Source of the DNA: Gibbsiella quercinecans
Lineage (GTDB): Bacteria > Pseudomonadota > Gammaproteobacteria > Enterobacterales > Enterobacteriaceae
Assembly: GCF_002291425.1 (NCBI RefSeq)
Contig: NZ_CP014136.1
Location: 1,426,001 to 1,490,000, forward strand
Length of the DNA stretch: 64,000 bases
Direction of reading: 5' to 3'
Of this stretch, positions 30,593 to 40,572 are shown piece after piece. The notes under the pieces are model-generated. The model did not search any database. It was given only the letters and a program-made list of their open reading frames with translations, and was not told the DNA's origin. How positions within the stretch are numbered: position 1 is the stretch's first letter; each line of letters starts with the position of its first letter. The translations under genes and the position numbers were made by a program.

Positions 30593-31699
30593 CTAGCGCC
30601 AAACCTGCTCGGCAATATCCACCACGCTGCGCAGTTTATCCCACTGCTGCTGTTCGCTTAGGCTATTGCCCTCTTCCGTTGACGCAAACCCACACTGCGT
30701 GCTTAGGCAAAGCTGCTTCAGATCGACATACTGCGCGGCTTCCGCAATGCGCGTTTTCACCACTTGCGGATCTTCCAGCTCGCCGGTTTTGGTGGTGATC
30801 AGGCCCAACACCACCTGCTGTTTGCCCGGCTTGATAAAGCGCAGCGGCTCAAATCCACCTGAACGTTCGTTGTCATATTCCAGGAAGAAGGCATCGATGT
30901 TCACTTCGCCGAATAGGATCTCGGCAACCGGTTCATAACCGCCTTCAGAGATCCAGGTGGAGCGGAAATTGCCGCGGCACACATGCAGCCCCACGGTCAG
31001 ATCTTCCGGTTTGCCTTCCAGCGCCTTGTTCAGCACATCGGCATAGGTGCGCGCCAGCTGCGCTGGATCTTCACCACGCTCCCGGATCTGGCGTTTCTGA
31101 TCTTCAGAACACAAATAGGCCCACACCGTGTCGTCTAACTGCAGATAGCGGCAGCCGGCGTCGTAGAATGCCTTGATCACATCACGATAAGTTTGCGCCA
31201 GATCGGCAAAATACTGGCCGAGATCCGGGTAAACCTGGTGGTCGATCGATTGGCGGCCGCCGCGGAAATGCAGCACGCTTGGGCTTGGGATGGTCATCTT
31301 AGGCACCGCATCGCCGGCCACACTCTTCAGAAAACGGAAATCGTCCAGCATCGGGTGCGAGCTGAACCCCAGCTTGCCGGTCACCTTGATGCCGCGCGCC
31401 GCGGTCTGCACGCCATTAAACTGGATACCCTGCGTGGCCTGGTAGCCTTCCACGCCATCCAGCCCTTCCAGAAAATCAAAGTGCCACCACGCACGGCGGA
31501 ACTCCCCGTCGGTCACGACCTTCAGGCCAATTTCCCGCTGCTTGGCAACAACGTAGCGGATCTGCTCGTCTTCAACGGCACGCAATTGCGCCGCGTCAAT
31601 CTCGCCGCGCTGAAACTGCTGACGCGCCGTTTTCAACGGCGCAGGGCGCAACAGGCTGCCGACAACATCGGCATGGAATGCATGACTGGATTTGGACAT
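30593..31699 (-). CDS. Cobalamin-independent (MetE-type) short methionine synthase
   Basis: 368 residues, about half of MetE: only the C-terminal zinc-barrel domain is present. Likely zinc ligands are His and Cys in GLHVCRGN, Glu in FFLEYDNE and Cys in STQCGF, matching the MetE His-Cys-Glu-Cys set. The substrate-side motif DGEFRR is near the start. Relatives (YxjG/YxjH type) are predicted to methylate homocysteine; the methyl donor may not be polyglutamyl folate. Two tandem MetJ boxes lie upstream, which supports a methionine role. Confidence 0.88.
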   Translation of the reverse strand: MSKSSHAFHADVVGSLLRPAPLKTARQQFQRGEIDAAQLRAVEDEQIRYVVAKQREIGLKVVTDGEFRRAWWHFDFLEGLDGVEGYQATQGIQFNGVQTAARGIKVTGKLGFSSHPMLDDFRFLKSVAGDAVPKMTIPSPSVLHFRGGRQSIDHQVYPDLGQYFADLAQTYRDVIKAFYDAGCRYLQLDDTVWAYLCSEDQKRQIRERGEDPAQLARTYADVLNKALEGKPEDLTVGLHVCRGNFRSTWISEGGYEPVAEILFGEVNIDAFFLEYDNERSGGFEPLRFIKPGKQQVVLGLITTKTGELEDPQVVKTRIAEAAQYVDLKQLCLSTQCGFASTEEGNSLSEQQQWDKLRSVVDIAEQVWR

Positions 31700-31781
31700 G
31701 TCTGCTCCTGGTTAAATGCAGGCGGCACCCGCCGCCAGCCCAAATAGTTTACACGATGAATTATTACGCTGCGTTATTTTC

Positions 31782-31805
31782 AGACTTCTAGACGGCTAAA
31801 TCTGT
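31782..31805. promoter_or_regulatory. Tandem MetJ boxes
   Basis: AGACTTCT (31782-31789) and AGACGGCT (31790-31797) are adjacent and each match the met box AGACGTCT at seven of eight positions; a third degenerate unit AAATCTGT follows to 31805. MetJ binds tandem 8-bp boxes in exactly this layout. They lie about 83 bp upstream of the methionine synthase start on the minus strand. Confidence 0.75.
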
Positions 31806-31873
31806 AGGAAAGCATCCTGTCATGCCGCATCAAAAGCAGCAATTGAGGAATTTTCATGTGTATTGAGAAAAAT

Positions 31874-32851
31874 TCACGATCCCGATGCGCTCGGCGATAG
31901 CGAACCGCGGGCAAGTGGCTCCAGCCCCAATGCGGCACGCGTTTTACGCAGCGTATCCGGCGGCAGCGGCAGATAACCATCGTGGTTGATCAGGCTTTGC
32001 CCCTGGCTGGAGAGCACCCGATCGAGAAACGCTGCGGTCAGCGGTTCTAGCGGCTGGTTGGGCGCTTTGTTGATATAGATATACAGGTAGCGCGCCAACG
32101 GGTAGCTGCCGTTGCGCACGTTGTCTTCCGTTGGCGGGATATACTCATCACCGCGTTCAGCCAGCGGCAGCAGGCGCACGCCGCTGGCGCGAAAGCCAAT
32201 GCTGGCGTAACCGATACTGTTGAGCGAACCGGCCACCGCCTGCACCACGGAAGCCGAACCCGGCAGCTCATTCACCCGCGCCATAAAATCACCGCCGCAC
32301 AGGGCGCGTAACTTAAAGTAGCCGTAGGTGCCGGAAGCGGAATTGCGCCCAAACCGTTGAATGCTACGCTGCGCCCAGTCCCCGGTCATGCCCAGTTGCC
32401 CCCAACGCTGCAACGGGGGTTGCTCGCTACAGCGGCGGGTGGCGGAAAATAGCCGATCAAGCTGCGCCAGGTTGAGCCCGCGCAGCGGGTTATCCTGGTG
32501 CACCAGCACCACCAGCGCATCCACCGCCACCGGCACCGCCAGCGGCGCATAGCCATAGCGGTGCTCGAACGCCGAGACTTCCGCCGCCTTCATCGGGCGG
32601 CTCATCGGGCCAAGCTGCGCCGCCCCGGCCGCCAGCGCCGTAGGGGCGGTGGAGGATCCGGCGGCCTGAATCTGCAGGTTGACGTTCGGGTAGTGCTGGC
32701 TGAAATCCTGCCCCCACAGCACCATCAGGTTAGCCAGCGTATCGGAACCGACGCTGGACAGGTTGCCCGACAGCATACCGTCGGGTTGCGCCAACAGGCT
32801 GCGGCCAACCAACAACAGGCCAAGCAGCCCCCAGCGGGTAAATCGGATCAT
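31874..32851 (-). CDS. PstS-like phosphate-binding protein linked to phoBR
   Basis: 325 residues. A signal peptide (about 1-21) indicates export to the periplasm. The fold motifs GSDTLANLM and AAGSSTAPTALAAGAAQLGPMSR are those of the PstS family of phosphate-binding proteins, though shorter and divergent from PstS itself. It starts 14 bp after phoR, so it is probably cotranscribed with phoB-phoR, and no pstCAB genes follow. It may be a binding protein or a phosphate sensor partner of PhoR. Confidence 0.85.
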   Translation of the reverse strand: MIRFTRWGLLGLLLVGRSLLAQPDGMLSGNLSSVGSDTLANLMVLWGQDFSQHYPNVNLQIQAAGSSTAPTALAAGAAQLGPMSRPMKAAEVSAFEHRYGYAPLAVPVAVDALVVLVHQDNPLRGLNLAQLDRLFSATRRCSEQPPLQRWGQLGMTGDWAQRSIQRFGRNSASGTYGYFKLRALCGGDFMARVNELPGSASVVQAVAGSLNSIGYASIGFRASGVRLLPLAERGDEYIPPTEDNVRNGSYPLARYLYIYINKAPNQPLEPLTAAFLDRVLSSQGQSLINHDGYLPLPPDTLRKTRAALGLEPLARGSLSPSASGS

Positions 32852-32865
32852 AGCGGGCCCATGCG

Positions 32866-34182
32866 TTAATGTTTCACCGCATTTTCTGATAAAGCCGCCG
32901 GCACAATCAACCGATTAGGCAGGGTGAAGATAAAACGGGTGCCGATACCGGGTTCGCTGAGCACTTCCAGCCGCGCATCGTGGTGGCTCAGGGCATGCTT
33001 GACGATCGCCAGCCCCAGCCCGCTGCCGCCGGTCTGGCGTGAACGGGCTTTGTCCACCCGGTAAAAGCGCTCGGTCAGGCGCGGGATATGCTCGGCGGCG
33101 ATGCCGGGCCCATCGTCGCTCACCTGGAACTCGGCGCCGTGCGGGGTTTGCTGCCAGCTCACCTCGATATGGGTGCCCGGCGGCGTATGGTTGACCGCGT
33201 TATACACCAAGTTGGAAACGGCGCTGCGCAACTGATCTTCGTTGCCAAACACGCTCAACTGTTCATTCACCCGGAAGCTGATCTCATGGTTGCCGTGGCT
33301 TAGCGACTGTGCTTCACGCTGCAATACGCGCAGCAACAGCGGCATATCGACTTTCTCATGCATATCCACCAGCGGCGCCGCTTCAATACGCGACAGGGTC
33401 AACAGTTGTTTGACCAGGCCATCCATCCGCTTGGTCTGTTCCTGCATGGTGGCCAGCGCTTTGCCGCGCATCGAGCCGCCCGGCTCGGCGTCGCTCATCA
33501 TTTCCAGATAGCCCTGCAGCACCGTTAGCGGCGTACGCAGCTCATGGCTGACGTTGGCGAAGAAGTTGCGCCGCGTGCCTTCCAACTGGCGCATCTGGGT
33601 GACGTCGCGCGCCACCATCAGCAGTTGCCCTTCGGCGTAGGGCATCACGCGGAACTCCACGTAATGCTCATTATTCAACTGCAACGTCAGTGGTTTACTG
33701 AATTCCTGCTGTTGCAGGTAGTGAGTGAACTCTGGGTAGCGCAGCAGGTTAAGGATGTGCTGGCCGCTATCTTCGGGCCAGCGAAAGCCCAGCAAATGCT
33801 GCGCCAGGCCGTTACACCAGAAGATATTGCCCTCTTCCGTGGTCATCACCAGTGCATCCGGCAGCGATTCGGCCCCGCTACGAAAGCGTTTGATCAGCAG
33901 CGCCAGTTCACGCCGGCGGCGGCGATTGCGCTGCTGCATTTGATACAGGCCATAAAACAGAGGCTCCCAGCTCCAGCGGCCGGGCGGCGGCGTCATACTG
34001 CGATCCACCCACAGCCAGTGGGAAAGTTTGAGTTGGTTAGAGTAGTTCCAGACCAGCGCCGCCAGTACGGCAATCAACAGTAGCCAGGGTAAATAGCCGA
34101 CGATCAAACCCAACAGCAAGGCGGGAAGACAGAAAAGGGCCAGCTCCAGCGCCAGCCGCTTCCAGGATAGGTTTTCTAGCAC
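32866..34182 (-). CDS. phoR: Phosphate regulon sensor histidine kinase
   Basis: 438 residues. Two membrane segments near the N-terminus (about 10-40), a linker and a PAS domain (about 95-190), the phosphoacceptor box [15 protein letters not shown] (His about 213) and an HATPase domain with [20 protein letters not shown] and [14 protein letters not shown]. It phosphorylates PhoB when phosphate is scarce. It lies 30 bp after phoB. Confidence 0.97.
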   Translation of the reverse strand: MLENLSWKRLALELALFCLPALLLGLIVGYLPWLLLIAVLAALVWNYSNQLKLSHWLWVDRSMTPPPGRWSWEPLFYGLYQMQQRNRRRRRELALLIKRFRSGAESLPDALVMTTEEGNIFWCNGLAQHLLGFRWPEDSGQHILNLLRYPEFTHYLQQQEFSKPLTLQLNNEHYVEFRVMPYAEGQLLMVARDVTQMRQLEGTRRNFFANVSHELRTPLTVLQGYLEMMSDAEPGGSMRGKALATMQEQTKRMDGLVKQLLTLSRIEAAPLVDMHEKVDMPLLLRVLQREAQSLSHGNHEISFRVNEQLSVFGNEDQLRSAVSNLVYNAVNHTPPGTHIEVSWQQTPHGAEFQVSDDGPGIAAEHIPRLTERFYRVDKARSRQTGGSGLGLAIVKHALSHHDARLEVLSEPGIGTRFIFTLPNRLIVPAALSENAVKH

Positions 34183-34212
34183 GCTATGTTCTCCTGTGCG
34201 TTACCAATGAGT

Positions 34213-34902
34213 CTAGTAGCGCGTTGAGAACCGATAGCCAGTGCCGCGAACGGTTTGAACCATTTTGTCATGACCACTGCTCTCCAGCGCCTTACGCAGC
34301 CGGCGGATATGCACGTCAACGGTGCGGTCTTCTACATACACGTTAGTGCCCCAGACGTGATTAAGCAATTGTTCACGGCTATAAACACGCTCGGGATGAG
34401 TCATGAAAAAGTGTAGCAGCTTGAATTCGGTCGGGCCCATATCCAGAGCCAACTCATTAGCCATAACACGGTGCGATGAAGGATCCAGGCTCAGCCCTTG
34501 CATTTCGATCATATCATCTACCGCCATCGGGGAGATACGGCGCATGACCGCTTTGATGCGCGCCACCAGCTCTTTCGGTGAAAACGGCTTGGTGATGTAG
34601 TCATCAGCCCCCACCTCCAGGCCCCGCACCCGGTCTTCCTCTTCCCCGCGGGCGGTCAGCATCATCACAGGAATATCGCGGGTCAGCGCTTCGCGCTTCA
34701 TATGTTTGATAAATTGGATACCGGAGCCGCCGGGCAACATCCAGTCAAGTAACACTAAATCAGGGAACGGCTCAGACAGGCGCGTCACGGCGCTGTCATA
34801 ATCCTCGGCTTCCAACGGTTGGTAACCATTTTGCTCCAACACAAAGCACACCATCTCGCGGATCGGCGCTTCGTCTTCCACCACCAATATGCGTCTTGCC
34901 AT
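34213..34902 (-). CDS. phoB: Phosphate regulon response regulator
   Basis: 229 residues, equal to E. coli. Receiver domain (about 1-120) with phosphoacceptor Asp53 in [10 protein letters not shown] and Lys in TKPFSPKEL, then an OmpR-type winged helix with [16 protein letters not shown]. The start [10 protein letters not shown] is preferred over an ATG two codons upstream. A Pho box lies upstream, consistent with autoregulation. Confidence 0.98.
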   Translation of the reverse strand: MARRILVVEDEAPIREMVCFVLEQNGYQPLEAEDYDSAVTRLSEPFPDLVLLDWMLPGGSGIQFIKHMKREALTRDIPVMMLTARGEEEDRVRGLEVGADDYITKPFSPKELVARIKAVMRRISPMAVDDMIEMQGLSLDPSSHRVMANELALDMGPTEFKLLHFFMTHPERVYSREQLLNHVWGTNVYVEDRTVDVHIRRLRKALESSGHDKMVQTVRGTGYRFSTRY

Positions 34903-35022
34903 CGTCAATCCTGCTAATGTGTTAACGTTCTGTGAGGCCGCGTGCCATCATTTTGCAGTTGCGCATAAACGCCACCGGCAGCCACGTAGCATAAATTCAG
35001 CCTTGTTTGCGGGCGCCATTAT

Positions 35023-35053
35023 GCGTCAGTTTTATGACAGATTTATGAAACAA
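35023..35053. promoter_or_regulatory. Pho box in the phoB/sbcD intergenic region
   Basis: Read on the minus strand, 35040-35023 is CTGTCATaaaaCTGACGC, two 7-bp half-sites with an 11-bp period, against the consensus CTGTCAT-AAAT-CTGTCAT. A further half-site GTTTCAT lies 11 bp upstream. It sits about 120 bp upstream of phoB and could also influence sbcD, as in E. coli. Confidence 0.8.
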
Positions 35054-35183
35054 ATCGCCATAGCAACCGCATTGCGGGGTCAGGATAAGCATAGCGATTA
35101 TTACAATTTACACAGAAATATCATACTTCTGCCCTATTCCTCTTATAATCACCGCCAGGATGATATCGCCACGGGAGAGCCGC

Positions 35184-36416
35184 ATGCGCCTGATTCACAC
35201 GTCTGATTGGCACTTGGGCCAGTTTTTTTTCACCAAAACCCGCGCCGCGGAGCACCAGGCTTTTCTGCACTGGCTGATCGCCCAGGTGGAACAACAGCAG
35301 GTGGATGCGCTGATCGTCGCCGGCGATCTGTTCGACAGCGGCTCGCCCCCCAGCTATGCGCGCGAGCTGTACAACCTCTTCGTGGTCGAGCTGCAGCACA
35401 CCGGCTGCCAGTTGGTGGTGTTGGGCGGCAATCATGATTCCGTGGCGACGCTTAATGAATCGCGCGAGCTACTTTCCTGCCTGAATACTACCGTGGTGGC
35501 CAGCGCACAGGCCGATCTGGAGCGACAGATCGTGGTACTGCACCAGCGGGACGGCCAGCCCGGCGCCGTGCTGTGCGCTATCCCCTTCCTGCGCCCGCGC
35601 GATCTGCTCACCAGCCAGGCGGGGGAATCCGGCGCGCAAAAACAGCTCGCCCTGCAAGATGCCATTACCCGCCACTACCAGGCGCTGTACCAGGCCGCCT
35701 GTGACCGCCGTACCGAGCTGGGCATCACGCTGCCGATCGTCGCCACCGGGCACCTGACCACCGTCGGCGTCACCACCTCCGACTCGGTGCGTGACATTTA
35801 TATCGGCACGCTGGATGCCTTCCCGGCCCAGCACTTCCCGGCGGCGGATTATATCGCCCTGGGCCATATTCACCGGGCGCAAACGGTGGCCAAGAGCGAA
35901 CACATCCGTTACAGCGGCTCGCCGATCCCACTCAGCTTTGACGAGCTTGGCACGGGTAAAAGCGTCTACCTGGTGGACTTCGCCGACGGCCAGTTGCAGC
36001 AGGTGACGCCGCTGGCGATCCCGTGCTTCCAGCCGATGCAGCTGATTAAAGGCGATTTGCAGCAGATCGAACAGCAGTTGCAACCGTTCGCCGATTACCA
36101 GGGGGAACTGCCGGTATGGCTGGATATTGAGGTGGCAACCCAGGATTACCTCAGCGATATTCAGCGGCGCATTCAGCAAATGACGGAAGCGCTGCCGGTG
36201 GAAGTGCTGCTGCTACGCCGCAGCAAGGAGCAGCGGCGGCTGGCGATCGCCCAGCAGGACAAAGAAACGCTGAACGAATTGAGCGTCGACGACGTCTTTG
36301 AACGGCGGCTGGCGCTGGAGCCGGAAATGGATGAACTGCGGCAACAACGTATCCGCCTGCTGTTTCAGCAGACGGTGGCCAACTTGGCGCAGCCCGATGA
36401 GGAGCCTTCCGCATGA
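35184..36416 (+). CDS. sbcD: Nuclease SbcCD subunit D
   Basis: 410 residues. A Mre11-type phosphoesterase with DWHLGQ (Asp and His metal ligands near residues 8-10), [15 protein letters not shown] and GHIHRAQ. With SbcC it opens and cuts DNA hairpins and removes protein-blocked ends. The start [12 protein letters not shown] is preferred over an upstream ATG eight codons earlier. Its stop overlaps the sbcC start (ATGA). Confidence 0.97.
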   Translation: MRLIHTSDWHLGQFFFTKTRAAEHQAFLHWLIAQVEQQQVDALIVAGDLFDSGSPPSYARELYNLFVVELQHTGCQLVVLGGNHDSVATLNESRELLSCLNTTVVASAQADLERQIVVLHQRDGQPGAVLCAIPFLRPRDLLTSQAGESGAQKQLALQDAITRHYQALYQAACDRRTELGITLPIVATGHLTTVGVTTSDSVRDIYIGTLDAFPAQHFPAADYIALGHIHRAQTVAKSEHIRYSGSPIPLSFDELGTGKSVYLVDFADGQLQQVTPLAIPCFQPMQLIKGDLQQIEQQLQPFADYQGELPVWLDIEVATQDYLSDIQRRIQQMTEALPVEVLLLRRSKEQRRLAIAQQDKETLNELSVDDVFERRLALEPEMDELRQQRIRLLFQQTVANLAQPDEEPSA

Positions 36417-39400
36417 AAATCCTGAGCCTGCGCTTAAAAAACCTAAACTCGCTGCAGGGCGAGTGGAAAATCGATTTTAGCGCCGAGCCATTCGCCAGCA
36501 ATGGGCTGTTCGCCATCACCGGGCCGACCGGCGCCGGCAAAACCACGCTGCTGGACGCCATCTGCCTGGCGTTGTACCACCAGACGCCGCGTCTGCACGT
36601 CTCCCCCAGCCAAAACGAACTGATGACGCGCCACACCGCCGAATCGCTGGCCGAAGTGGAATTTGAAGTGAAAGGCATCGGCTACCGCGCCTTCTGGAGC
36701 CAGCGCCGCGCCAAAAACCAGGCGGAAGGCAACCTGCAGGCGCCGAAGGTTGAACTGGCGCTGCTGGAAGACGGCAAAATCATCGCCGACAAAGTGCGCG
36801 ACAAGCTGGATTTGATCGCCACCATCACCGGGCTGGACTTCGGCCGCTTCACCAAATCCATGATGCTGTCGCAGGGGCAATTTGCCGCCTTTTTGAATGC
36901 CGACGCCAACGATCGCGCCGAACTGCTGGAAGAGCTGACCGGCACCGAAATTTACGGCCGGCTGTCCGAACAGGTGTTTGAGCAGCACAAGCAAGCACGC
37001 ATCGATCTGGACGCCCTGCACCAGCGCGCCAGCGGTATTGAACTGCTGAACGACGAACAGCGCCTGGCGCTGGAAAAACAACGCGCCGAACTGGGCGAGC
37101 AAGAGGCCGCACTGAGCCAACAAACGCAGCGCCAGCAGTTGGCGTTGAACTGGCTACAGCAGTGGCGGCAGGCGCAACAGCAGCAGCAAACCGCCCAGGC
37201 CCGGCTGGCGGCCGTGCAGCAGGAACACCGCCAGGCCGAACCGCAATTGCAACGCCTGGCACGCAGCGCACCGGCGGAAAAACTGCGCCCCTTAATGGAC
37301 CAACGCGCGCGCTGCAGCCAGGAGGCGGCGGCAATGCAGCAGCACATCGCACAGCTTACGCAGCAGCAGGAACAGCAGTTGGCACAGCTTGCACCGCTGC
37401 AACAGGCGCTGGAAAAAGCACGTGCCGAACAGCAAGCGCATGCCGCGCATCAGCAGCAGCAAGTCACGCTGATTGACGAACAAGTGGTGCCGCTCGACGG
37501 CCGCATTGCCCTGCTGCAGCAAACCCTGACGGAAACGCAGCAGGCCAGCGACGCTCAGGCGCAGCAGTGTAGCCAGCAGCAGCAACAGTTAACGCAGCTC
37601 AATGCGGAACGCACCCAATTGGCGGCGCAAGCCGAACAATACCAGGCCAAACAGACACAGCTCACGAACGCGCTGGCGCAGCAGCAGCAGCAACAGCAGG
37701 CGCTGGAGGCCGCCGCACCGCTGGCCACGCTGCGCCAGCATCAGGCCAGGTTGGCCGAGCAGCGCCCTGCCCGCCAGCGCTTATACACGCTCTCCTCCCT
37801 GGCGCGGCAAATCGCCCAGCGTCTGGAGCCGCAACGGCAGGAATTCAGCGAACGCCAAACCCAGCTCGCCGCGCTACAACAACAGCTCGAGCTGGCCCGC
37901 CAGCAGTTCAAACAACACCGGGCGCTTGAGCAGGAGGTGGAAAAGCGGTGGGAGCTGGAAAAACGCATCGTCAGCCTGGAAGCCGAGCGCGCGCATTTGC
38001 AAAGCGGCGAGCCGTGCCCGCTGTGCGGCGCCACCCAGCACCCGGCAATTGCGCAGTACCAGGCGGCTAAACCTTCGGAAACCGAACGGCGCCTGGTGGA
38101 AATACGCAAAACCACCGAAGATTTGCAACGCCAGGGCACCGAGCTGCGCACCCGCAGCGAAAGCCTGCAAGAACAGCAGCAGCGCCTGCAGCTGGCCATC
38201 GCACAGGACGAACGGCAGCAGGCGGAACATGCCAACGATTGGCAAGCCCTCAGCGCGCCGTTGAATTTGGGCTTCGGCCTGCATGAAGGCACACAGCTGG
38301 AAGCCTGGCTGGCAAGCTGCGAAGCCGAGGAACGCCAGTGTCAGCAACAGTTGCAACAGCACGAACAGGCGCTCCAGGCAGTGCAGCAGGCCAAAGACGC
38401 GCTGGCGGCGTTGCAACAGGAACAGCAGCGCAGCCAACAGCAACAGCTGTTGCTGGACGAACGCCGCGGCCAGTTGGAGAAAAACCTCAGTGAGGCGCAA
38501 AGCCAGCAGCAACGCCTGCAGCAGCAATGTCAGGAAAGCACGCGAGCGCTGGGCGAACTGCGTGCGCAACGCCTGGCGTTATTTGGCGAACAGCAGGTCA
38601 CACAGGTGCGCGAGCAGTTGCGCAGCCGCCAGGCGTTGTGCGAACAAACCAGCAGCCAGGCGGCGGAGCGGTTGCAGCAGGCCCAGGTGCAAAGCGATCG
38701 CCTGGCCGGGCAGCTTGCCGAATTGGAAAAACAGCAACGGCAATGGGCCGAGCGTCTGCAACAGGCTGAACAACACTGGCAGCAAGCGCTATCGGCCAGC
38801 GAGTTTGACGATGAAGCGGCATTTACCGCCGCCTTGCTGGATGACGCACAGCGCCAACAGCTACAACAGTTGAAAGAAAGGCTGCAGCAGCAGCAGGCCG
38901 AGGCCCAGGCGCTGCTGGCGCAGGCTCAGCAAACGCTGGAACAGCATACGCAAACCCGGCCGCAAGACATGGATGAAGCCGATGCCGACGCCGGCGCGTT
39001 AGCCGAGGCATTGGCGGATCTGGCGCAAGGGTTGAAAACGCTGCAGCAGCGCCAGGGCGAAGTGCAAAGCCAGTTGGCAAGCGACGCCGCACGGCGCATC
39101 AGCCAACAGGCGCTGTTTGAGCAGATCGCCCAAAGCCAGCAGTATTGCGACGACTGGAGCTACCTTAACCAGCTTATCGGTTCGAAAGAAGGCGACAAAT
39201 TCCGCAAGTTCGCCCAAGGGCTGACGCTCGATCATCTGGTGTATCTGGCCAACCTGCAGCTAGCCAGGCTGCACGGCCGCTATCTGCTGCAGCGTAAAAC
39301 CAGCGATGCGCTGGAGCTACAAGTGATGGATACCTGGCAGGCGGATGCGGTGCGCGATACCCGCACGCTGTCGGGCGGTGAGAGCTTTCTGGTCAGCCTG

Positions 39401-39664
39401 GCACTGGCGCTGGCGTTGTCCGATTTGGTCAGCCACAAGACCAGCATCGATTCGCTGTTTCTGGATGAAGGCTTCGGCACGCTGGATGCCGAAACGTTGG
39501 ATACCGCGCTGGACGCCCTCGACAGTTTGAATGCATCCGGGAAAACCATTGGCGTGATCAGCCACGTCGAGGCGATGAAGGAGCGCATTCCAGTGCAGAT
39601 AAAGGTGAAAAAGATCAATGGGCTGGGGGTCAGTAAGCTCGAAAGCCAGTTCCGGGTGGCATAA
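36413..39664 (+). CDS. sbcC: Nuclease SbcCD subunit C (SMC-like ATPase)
   Basis: 1083 residues against about 1048 in E. coli. Walker A GPTGAGKT at 37-44, a long Gln-rich coiled coil on each side of the zinc hook Cys535-Pro-Leu-Cys538, then the ABC signature LSGGESF (near 985) and Walker [13 protein letters not shown] (near 1015). It forms the Rad50-like ATPase of SbcCD. The coiled-coil arms are slightly longer and very rich in Gln/Ala, with many CAG-type codons. Confidence 0.97.
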   Translation: MKILSLRLKNLNSLQGEWKIDFSAEPFASNGLFAITGPTGAGKTTLLDAICLALYHQTPRLHVSPSQNELMTRHTAESLAEVEFEVKGIGYRAFWSQRRAKNQAEGNLQAPKVELALLEDGKIIADKVRDKLDLIATITGLDFGRFTKSMMLSQGQFAAFLNADANDRAELLEELTGTEIYGRLSEQVFEQHKQARIDLDALHQRASGIELLNDEQRLALEKQRAELGEQEAALSQQTQRQQLALNWLQQWRQAQQQQQTAQARLAAVQQEHRQAEPQLQRLARSAPAEKLRPLMDQRARCSQEAAAMQQHIAQLTQQQEQQLAQLAPLQQALEKARAEQQAHAAHQQQQVTLIDEQVVPLDGRIALLQQTLTETQQASDAQAQQCSQQQQQLTQLNAERTQLAAQAEQYQAKQTQLTNALAQQQQQQQALEAAAPLATLRQHQARLAEQRPARQRLYTLSSLARQIAQRLEPQRQEFSERQTQLAALQQQLELARQQFKQHRALEQEVEKRWELEKRIVSLEAERAHLQSGEPCPLCGATQHPAIAQYQAAKPSETERRLVEIRKTTEDLQRQGTELRTRSESLQEQQQRLQLAIAQDERQQAEHANDWQALSAPLNLGFGLHEGTQLEAWLASCEAEERQCQQQLQQHEQALQAVQQAKDALAALQQEQQRSQQQQLLLDERRGQLEKNLSEAQSQQQRLQQQCQESTRALGELRAQRLALFGEQQVTQVREQLRSRQALCEQTSSQAAERLQQAQVQSDRLAGQLAELEKQQRQWAERLQQAEQHWQQALSASEFDDEAAFTAALLDDAQRQQLQQLKERLQQQQAEAQALLAQAQQTLEQHTQTRPQDMDEADADAGALAEALADLAQGLKTLQQRQGEVQSQLASDAARRISQQALFEQIAQSQQYCDDWSYLNQLIGSKEGDKFRKFAQGLTLDHLVYLANLQLARLHGRYLLQRKTSDALELQVMDTWQADAVRDTRTLSGGESFLVSLALALALSDLVSHKTSIDSLFLDEGFGTLDAETLDTALDALDSLNASGKTIGVISHVEAMKERIPVQIKVKKINGLGVSKLESQFRVA

Positions 39665-39665
39665 A

Positions 39666-40030
39666 CCACCGGGCAACCTAACCACCAGTTTTGACACAAT
39701 CAAAGACGATTCGTTAGGTGAGTGGAGCACGGGTGTGGAAGCCATTGAAGGCGCCGAACGGCGGAACGTAGCATAGGCGAAACCGCCAGGACGGCGGTTT
39801 CAGGCGAGACAGGCAGGGACGCCTGTCGTAGCCGGCCGTTCATGCGTAGTGACACAGTGAGAGTAGCCGCGCAGCGGCCGCCTGATATGGCGCAGGCGTG
39901 GGTCGTTAGGGGCCGCGCCCACGGCCCCTAACTTGGGCGCGGGCTACGGTGCCACAAAAAACGACCGAGTTATAGCGACCGAAACCCTCTCGGTCAGGGC
40001 AAAGAACATTGCCGAAACGGTACTCTGCCA
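39666..40030 (+). repeat. Structured intergenic repeat, complete copy 1
   Basis: A module of about 365 bp starting immediately after sbcC. It has several perfect hairpins: 9-bp stem 39779-39787/39793-39801, 7-bp stem 39808-39814/39821-39827 and 11-bp stem 39905-39915/39922-39932. The first 252 bp recur at 40319 with about ten differences; the last part recurs at 41874. No frame of the module has a ribosome site or family match, so it is taken to be non-coding. Confidence 0.8.
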
Positions 40031-40109
40031 CCACCAGCGTAAATAGAATTGCCTTAATAGTATCGAGTTTCTCTGCGGCAATAGTGGCAGGCAATTGTCA
40101 GGGCCGCAG

Positions 40110-40260
40110 GCCCGGCCCCGACACCCCGGCCTGCGCTTAACATGGCCTGCCCGCTGCGCGGGTACCCTCGCGGCGTCCCCGTCGCCGGACGGGTCGGCTA
40201 CGACAAACATCCCTGTTTGTCTCGCCTCAACCGGCCGTCCGTGGCCGATTGCCCCTGGCA
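40110..40260 (-). repeat. Divergent inverted copy of the structured repeat
   Basis: Read in reverse, this stretch aligns with the middle of copy 1: cggctacgaca, a hairpin gacaaaca-tccc-tgtttgtc where copy 1 has gacaggc-agggac-gcctgtc, tctcgcct and gcccgctgcgcggg. Base identity is clearly lower than between copies 1 and 2, but the order and the compensating change in both hairpin arms are kept. The edges are approximate. Confidence 0.55.
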
Positions 40261-40318
40261 ACGGTGCCTTGCTCGGCAGCCCAAGATGCGCGCTAAACGT
40301 CAACACCCCAATCTATCG

Positions 40319-40572
40319 CCACCGGGCAACCTAACCGCCGATTTTGACACAATCAAAGACGATTCATTAGGTGAGTGGAGCACGGGTGTGGAAGCCATTG
40401 AAGGCGCCGAACGGCGGAACGTAGCATAGGCGAAACCGCCAGGACGGCGGTTTCAGGCGAGACAGGCAGGGACGCCTGTCGTAGCCGGCCGTGATGCGAA
40501 GTGACACAGTGAGGGCAGCCGCGCAGCGGCCGCCTGATATGGCGCAGGCGTGGGTCGTTAGGGGCCGCGGCC
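40319..40572 (+). repeat. Structured intergenic repeat copy 2, left part
   Basis: Starts ccaccgggcaacc like copy 1 and stays about 96 percent identical for 250 bp, including the same two perfect hairpins. It is interrupted at the apex of the GTTAGGGGCCG/CGGCCCCTAAC hairpin by the insertion sequence that starts at 40573; its remainder lies at 41874. Confidence 0.8.

Noticed and set aside
40142-40429. Open frames across the structured repeats between sbcC and the IS
   Set aside because: They pass through hairpins, differ between the repeat copies and have no ribosome site or domain.
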